NCBI GenBank assembly: GCA_021234155.1 | Contig: JAJEKV010000001.1 | Coordinates: forward strand, 37,804,826 to 37,868,825 | Direction: 5' to 3' | Origin: Isoetes taiwanensis | Taxonomy: Eukaryota; Streptophyta; Lycopodiopsida; Isoetales; Isoetaceae | DNA: 64,000 nucleotides | Shown: in pieces, positions 59,106 to 64,000 of the stretch | Numbering within the stretch: the stretch's first letter is position 1 | Layout: the number at the start of each line of letters is the position of its first letter | Translations under genes and position numbers: made by a program | Notes under the pieces: generated by a model | Database searches by the model: none | What the model was told of the DNA's origin: nothing | The model's input: only the letters and a program-made list of their open reading frames with translations

Positions 59106-60260
59106 GGCGGGCTACTCGGGAAATGTGAACTGGCCCAGGGAATGTCATCCGATCTAGAATGTGTGTTCGGATGTTGTGGGCGAGACTCTCCCCCTCCTCT
59201 TCTGGCATGCCTCGGACTACCAGATTGTGGCCTCCCCGTATGCGCTCTTGGAGTTCTGCGGCCTGTGGGTCAAAGGTGGGCGAGGGCCGGGGCCTGTGCT
59301 GGGGTGGTGTTGGTGGTGGCTGGGATGGCGTGGGGTGGCTTGAGTGCGGGGCAGCAGTGCGTGGTCCTGGCTGCCGGCGTGCAGGCTGTTGCGGGGTAGC
59401 GGTCTGAGCCGTTCCTGCGACCGCGGAAGTCGGGAGTACAGCTCTTGCGGGGCTCGGGCGCCGCTTGGCCATCTCACATGCGACCGGGCCGCGGTGAGTA
59501 TGATCCCTGCGAGGGAGACCCCGCCTTGTCTATGGATGGCTGCCCGCAACCCCTGGAGCTCCAGGCTCTGAGTAGCGAGGGCGTGCTCGAGCCCCAGCAC
59601 ACGGGCATCCAGAGCCAGGCTTGCTGCCCCGATCGTACTTTGAAGAACCCGGTTTGGTTTATTGCGAAGAGCGGCCCTCGGCCCTCCCGTGCCATGGTGG
59701 TGGCTTCCTCAACCTCTGACTGAAGCCGAGACACCGTGACCATCGTCTCATGCATTGCCCGCTCCCTCTCTTGTATCATGGTGTCCAAAGTAATGAACAC
59801 AGAAGTCCAGGGCGGCCCGCATGTCGGCCGAAGCCCCGCACGGCCTGTTGTCGTTCGAAGTGTGCCAGGCCAAGGCCATCTTCTACGTGCTGTGTGCGGG
59901 TCTCCAGACCTGTGATGCGGTTCTTCTCGATCACCAGCCTTCTGAGCACATGGGGTGCCGAGGACTCCATCTCCACTGCCATGCCAGCCAGGCGGGCACT
60001 ATTACATCAATACGGGCACTGTTAGCCTCCACGCCCGCTTTGACGTGGCTCCAATTTTCTGCCGAGGCAGGAGTTCCTGTGTGGTCTGAGCAATCAATCC
60101 CTTCCGGCCGGGCTGGCCGCGCTGAGGGGGTCTTAGCCTTAGCCCGAGCCTCCTTCTTCATGGAGGATGACTCTCCCCTATCCATGATGGCTGATCGGGA
60201 CTGTTTGTGTGGCGGCCCCTCGTGTTGGGTTTCCCAGGCTGGCCCATCTTCTGTGGCCAT
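58953..60260 (-). pseudogene. LINE B copy 1 ORF1 (coiled coil plus RRM-like domain)
   Basis: ATG 60260 gives MATEDGPAWETQHEGPPHKQ, then a basic linker and heptad-rich coiled coil (WSHVKAGVEANSARI; VIEKNRITGLETRTQ; MIQERERAMHETMVTVSRLQ). A Pro-rich stretch follows (59470-59300), then an L1-ORF1-type domain: HNLVVRGMPEEEGESLAHNI, THILDRMTFPGP, MGLSAIVIFAVADAQVRDAI and YVDRDLTPAQQEARRQEL. This is the usual order of RNA-binding LINE ORF1 proteins. Several frameshifts break it. The C-terminus runs directly into the endonuclease frame (see the fused frame at 58485-59105). Confidence 0.75.
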
Positions 60261-60263
60261 GAC

Positions 60264-60477
60264 TTCCAAAGTTTGAGGGGTCTCTGGCTGCGAAAAGGGT
60301 GCTTAGAATCCAATTTGGGGACTCAAAATAGCGGTCAGAGCACCTTTTGGGGGTTTGGGGGTTTTGGGGGTTCCAAAGTTTGAGGGATCTCTGGCTGCGA
60401 AAAGGGTGCTTAGGATCCAATTTGGGGACTCAAAATTGCGGTCAGAGCACCTTTTGGGGGTTTGGGGGTTTTGGGGC
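60264..60477 (-). repeat. LINE B 5'-UTR tandem repeats (two 107-bp monomers)
   Basis: TTCCAAAGTTTGAGGG on the plus strand starts at 60264 and 60371; the two 107-bp units differ at only a few bases. The first ends 4 nt before the ORF1 ATG. The layout resembles promoter monomers in some L1 families; promoter function is inference. Confidence 0.85.
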
Positions 60478-60675
60478 TAGAAAGAGATTGTAAACCCTAG
60501 AGAGAGAAAGCCAGAAAGGGGCAAAGCAAGGGGGCTATATGCAAGGGCAGTGAGGGCGCTAGAGAGAGAGTGATGGTGCTAGAGAGAGAGTGGGGAGGGC
60601 GCTGGGAGTAGAGGAATATCACATATCTATATCAGTTTGTGAGTGCCTGCTTACGAAAGAAAGAATATTAGACAT

Positions 60676-63600
60676 TATTGGAGCCATGTCAAAGCAGGAG
60701 TGGAGGCTAACAGTGCTCGTATTGAGGCTAACAGTGCCCGCCTGGCTGGCATGACAGTAGAGATGGAGTCCTCGGCATCCCATGTGCTCAAAAGGCAAAT
60801 GGTGGTCGAGAAGAACCGCATCACAGATCTGGAGACCCGCACGCTGCATATGGAAGATGGCCTTGGCCTGGCACACTTCGAGCGGCAACAGGCCAGGCAG
60901 GAGGTCGCTGACATCGCGGGCCCGCCCAGACTCGTGGTTCATCCACCGACACCATGACACAGAGAGGGAGCGCTGCGAATGGGAGAGATGATGGTCACGG
61001 TGTGTCTCGCCCCAGTCAGAGGTGGAGGCAGCCACCACCATGGCACAGGAAGCGCAGGCTGCTCTTTTGACGCATGCCTGCATAGCTTCCGGGATCTTCG
61101 TGAGTAAGATCGGAACAGCAAGCCCGCCCTCGACGCCCGTGTCTTTGGGGCTCGAGCACGCCTCGCTACTCCAGAGCACGGAGCTCCGTGGGTTGCGGGC
61201 AACCATCCATAGGTGAGCTGTGGTCTCCCTACCGAGGTTCATAGTCACCGCATAGTCTGCAGTGAGATGATGGCCAAGCGCCAGCAGGCCCCGCAAGAGC
61301 TCGCTCCCCGGACTTCCGTGGTCGAGAACGTGGCTCGCACCGCTACCCGCCACAGCCTCCCACGCCGGCAACCAGGCCCCGCGACTGCTGCACCTCGCAC
61401 TCCAGCCACTCCACGCCATCCCGCCCACCACCACCACCCCGGCAACGGGGACGGCCCTCGCCCACCTTTGACCCAAGCAGGCGCGAAGTCGAGAACGCAG
61501 CGGAGAGGCCACAACTGGTAGTTCGAGGCATGCCGTAAGCGGCAGGGGAGAGTCGCCCACAACATCCGAACACACATTCTCGATGGGATGACATTCCGGG
61601 GCCAGTTCACATTTCTCGAAAGCAGCTCATCATGGGGCTCGGCCGTGGTCGTGGACCGCATTGTCATATTCACGGTTGCGGATGCACAGTGCGTGATGCC
61701 ATATTGCGCCAGGCCGATCTTTGGCGGGGACATCCCCTCAGACGGGCCGGGGACCTCACACCCGCGGTAACAGAGGCACGCAGACAGGAGCTTGTCAGGG
61801 TCAGAGGCATTCGCCACCAGGGGGGTGCCGCAGGATTGGTTCGAGGCAGGATGCACATTTTCCGACAGCCTGCTACTGCTGCAGACCCCGCAGCCCCAAC
61901 CGCAGCTGCACGTGGCCCTGCTTCTGCTTCTCCTACCACGGCCCCCCCCTTCTCCTGCTCCTACTCCTGCTCCCTCACGACCCATGCCCTCTCAGCCACA
62001 TGCTGCCTCCGCTCCATCTACTTCTCACTCGACCTCGCTTCCCGTCCTTCCCCCGTCCAACTCAGTCGCGATACCATCCCTGCTGACAAATAGGAATTGT
62101 GCCTCCGGGTGGTCTCATGGAATTGTCGAGGCTTCCCTTGGCAGAAGGGGGACAGTCTGAACTCCGTGGCAGCCGATATGGATCTCATCTTTCTCATGGA
62201 GACATGGGAGCATGCTGGGCACAGGCTACCTGATCTGCCGGGTTACCAACATTTCTCGGTCTTCAATACGCATGCGGACGCGGAGGGGTCATGGTGGAGT
62301 GGTTTGCTACTACCCGGACAACCTTGGCACATTCGGTTACCCTCCAGGAGAAGGCAGAACCGGAACAACCGGTACTTGTGGGTTCGTGTGCATAATACCA
62401 GTGGCAACCCTCTTTTTCTGGGCGCCTGTTATTTCCCTCACGCAGAGCACCTTCTATCGCAGCCACCCCGATGCGGATAGGATGGACCCTTATGTCGATC
62501 TATATGATGACATACAGCAGCACCAGCGGTTGGGTAGGGTCGCCCTTCTTGAGATTTCAATGCACCGGACGGGAGTAGAGCAGCCCATGCGACTTGACCC
62601 CCCACGACGATGTCCTCGGCAGCCCGCCCCGAAGCAAACCTGGCGGATGACAGCCAGGTCACTCGCTTTGGCTGACAGTTGCTCCTGCTATGTGGTATTT
62701 TTGACTTGATAATTTGCAACTACTGTCCACGGTGGCCCGATTCTCGCAAGTACACATGCATTGTGACAACAATGGGGAGGGTCTAGTGTGGTGGACTATG
62801 TGCTTGTAGTTGCGCCAAGATATGCATCTCATCGGTCGTTTTAGGGTGGGCACGGGACATCCGGGATGAGGAGGTCGACTCAGATCACCTCCCACTTTAT
62901 TTGGACCTGGTTTGGCAAGCCGCTAGAACCCCCACTATGCCAGCCCCTCGCCGTCCTCAGTTGAGACTAGATTATGAGCAGGCAGAGGACTACGCCGAGA
63001 TGCCGAGATGCTCATGGACGCCCTCCCAGTAATTCTGCGGACCTCCACACTAGAGCAGCAAACAGACCAGCTGACTTCGCTATTACGGGATGCACGGACG
63101 GGTGCTTTGGCGACCCCCATCGCCTTCGGGGTTAGCAACATTCCCGCGACCCGATGGTTTGATGCGAGTGTAAAGAACGCTAAGCGGCAGTCCGTCACAT
63201 TCGGATCCGGTACGCCTTGCAGGCCACCCACGCACCCGCGCCCATCCGAAAGGAGACAAAGGCGCGGTACCTTGCCAGGCATCAGGGGGAGATGTTCGGC
63301 CTGCTGGACACTCATCCTCGAACCTTTTGGCGCAGAGTGCTTCGAAGGCCAGCCCAGCCTACAGGGGACATCACACCCGGGCAGTGGGAACAGTACTTGC
63401 AGCAGCTCTATGACCCGCCGAGGGACGCCAGACGCCCATACCCCGGGGATGGCCCCCATTGGTTCTCGTGGAGGAGGATGTTGAGGAGGGCCCTGCAACG
63501 AATGGTGGCTAATGGGAAGGCAGGTGACCTCGATGGTATGCGTGCCGAAGTTACTCAAATGGGCAGGGCAGCCGCTTGTGCCGGTCCTCACTACCCTATT

Positions 63601-64000
63601 CAACAGAGCATTGCGGGAAGGTCTCCCCCGAGGGTTGTTCCCATTCACAAGGCGGGCGACCCACACCGTCCGCCACCACGGACGATCATGGTCGATTCAA
63701 GATTTGCCAAACCGTTATCGGCATTCTCGAAAGCAGCAGATTGACCCGGGCGGAGGCGCAGATGTGCGAGCCCTCACACAGGCAGGCTTTAGACCCCGCC
63801 ACTCAACGATTGACCATATCTTTAGACTGCGGGCACTGATTGAAGACGGCGTAATCATCGGCGGGACTTGTATTGCCGCTTTGTGGACTTCGCGAAGGCT
63901 TTTGATACTGATTCCGGGAAAAGTCGTGGGCTAGATGCGTCAAGCGGGGCTCCCACGCCTGTGCGTAATGCCATCTACAAAGTTGTATGAGAGTTGTTTT
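60676..64000 (+). mobile_element. LINE family B, copy 2, 5'-truncated, runs off the window
   Basis: Homology to copy 1 begins at about 60676 in the ORF1 coiled coil (WSHVKAGVEANSARIEANSA), so the 5' UTR and about 60 codons are absent. ORF1: coiled coil 60676-60957, Pro-rich 61270-61460, HNIRTHILDGMTF at 61560, YVDRD-equivalent broken. ORF2: CLRVVSWNCRGFPWQKGDSL at about 62100, IFLMETWEHAGHRLPDLPGY, endonuclease to 62709. RT in pieces: QAGFRPRHSTIDHIFRLRAL at about 63780 and RFVDFAKAFDTDSGK at about 63877. The 3' part lies beyond the window. Stops and frameshifts are frequent. Confidence 0.85.
62097..62709 (+). pseudogene. LINE B copy 2 endonuclease
   Basis: Starts VVSWNCRGF (the APE N-terminal WN.RG block), then METWEHAGHRLPDLPGYQHF. 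After frameshifts it continues GHGGVVCYY and HPDADRMDPYVDLYDDIQQH; the GDFNARTG block of copy 1 is altered here (LLEISMHRTGVEQ). It shows the N-terminal part that copy 1 lacks. Confidence 0.75.

Larger units (their letters stand above)
55619..60640 (-). mobile_element. LINE family B, copy 1, near full-length
   Basis: Order on the minus strand: C/T-rich leader (about 60640-60480), two 107-bp 5' repeats, ORF1 from ATG 60260, endonuclease, RT with YADD, C-terminal zinc-knuckle region, 3' UTR and a (TTCC)n tail ending at 55619. The whole element is GC-rich compared with its AT-rich flanks. Frameshifts and stops make it inactive. Copy 2 lies head to head with it, starting at about 60676. No TSD was found. 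Confidence 0.85.

Noticed and set aside
58746-59399. Plus-strand 217-codon open frame
   Set aside because: Antisense to the LINE B copy 1 endonuclease and ORF1; an effect of GC-rich sequence.
60619-61575. Minus-strand 318-codon open frame
   Set aside because: It is the reverse shadow of LINE B copy 2 ORF1, whose plus-strand coiled-coil and Pro-rich reading matches copy 1.

Overview
The window looks like nuclear DNA of a land plant. It holds an intron-rich ABC transporter gene of the plant ABCB15-like clade, a decayed PHO1-like exon pair, and plant-type L1 LINE tails, a Ty3/gypsy chromovirus and a MULE-like element. Most of it is AT-rich and repeat-laden, with very few intact genes, as expected of a large genome such as a fern, lycophyte or gymnosperm. 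I cannot name the species. The last ~8 kb (55.8-64.0 kb) is visibly much more GC-rich and is made of LINEs.

Layout. 1-0.5 kb: an open, splice-flanked exon (minus) of an unrecognised gene running off the left edge. 3.2-5.4 kb: two L1-type LINE remnants, one with a target-site duplication. 7.8-8.3 kb: unrecognised broken coding sequence. 8.97-9.6 kb: non-autonomous MULE-like element with long palindromes. 10.36-17.23 kb: a complete ABCB gene on the minus strand, nine exons, 1220 codons, all splice sites GT-AG; this is the only gene that looks intact. 18-22 kb: LINE tails, a polypyrimidine tract and two tandem-repeat arrays. 22.9-25.3 kb: decayed PHO1-like exons and possible exons of another gene. 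27.4-28.1 kb: a foldback with ~260-bp near-perfect arms. 31.0-32.6 kb: a solo LTR with 5-bp TSD. 34.2-36.6 kb: tandem arrays. 38.6-50.0 kb: Ty3/gypsy chromovirus remains (pol at 38.7-41.1, gag-protease at 48.2-50.0) separated by a Helitron-like terminus, a LINE (family A) and local duplications. 50.9-52.5 kb: unrecognised degenerate coding sequence split by a LINE tail. 52.9-53.6 kb: a second fragment of the solo-LTR family. 55.6-64.0 kb: two copies of LINE family B, head to head.

How it fits together. Apart from the ABCB transporter (a plasma-membrane ATP-driven exporter by family knowledge), the window is a mosaic of transposon debris. The most informative part is the pair of related LINE families. 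They share an endonuclease signature, a C-terminal zinc-knuckle-like motif, a short 3'-end sequence (GGAC.ATAA-like) and tetranucleotide tails. Three family-B-like 3' ends in the window show a hairpin with paired base changes, which suggests a structure kept by selection, probably the reverse transcriptase recognition element. One family-B copy also carries a 459-bp in-frame deletion that fuses ORF1 to the endonuclease.
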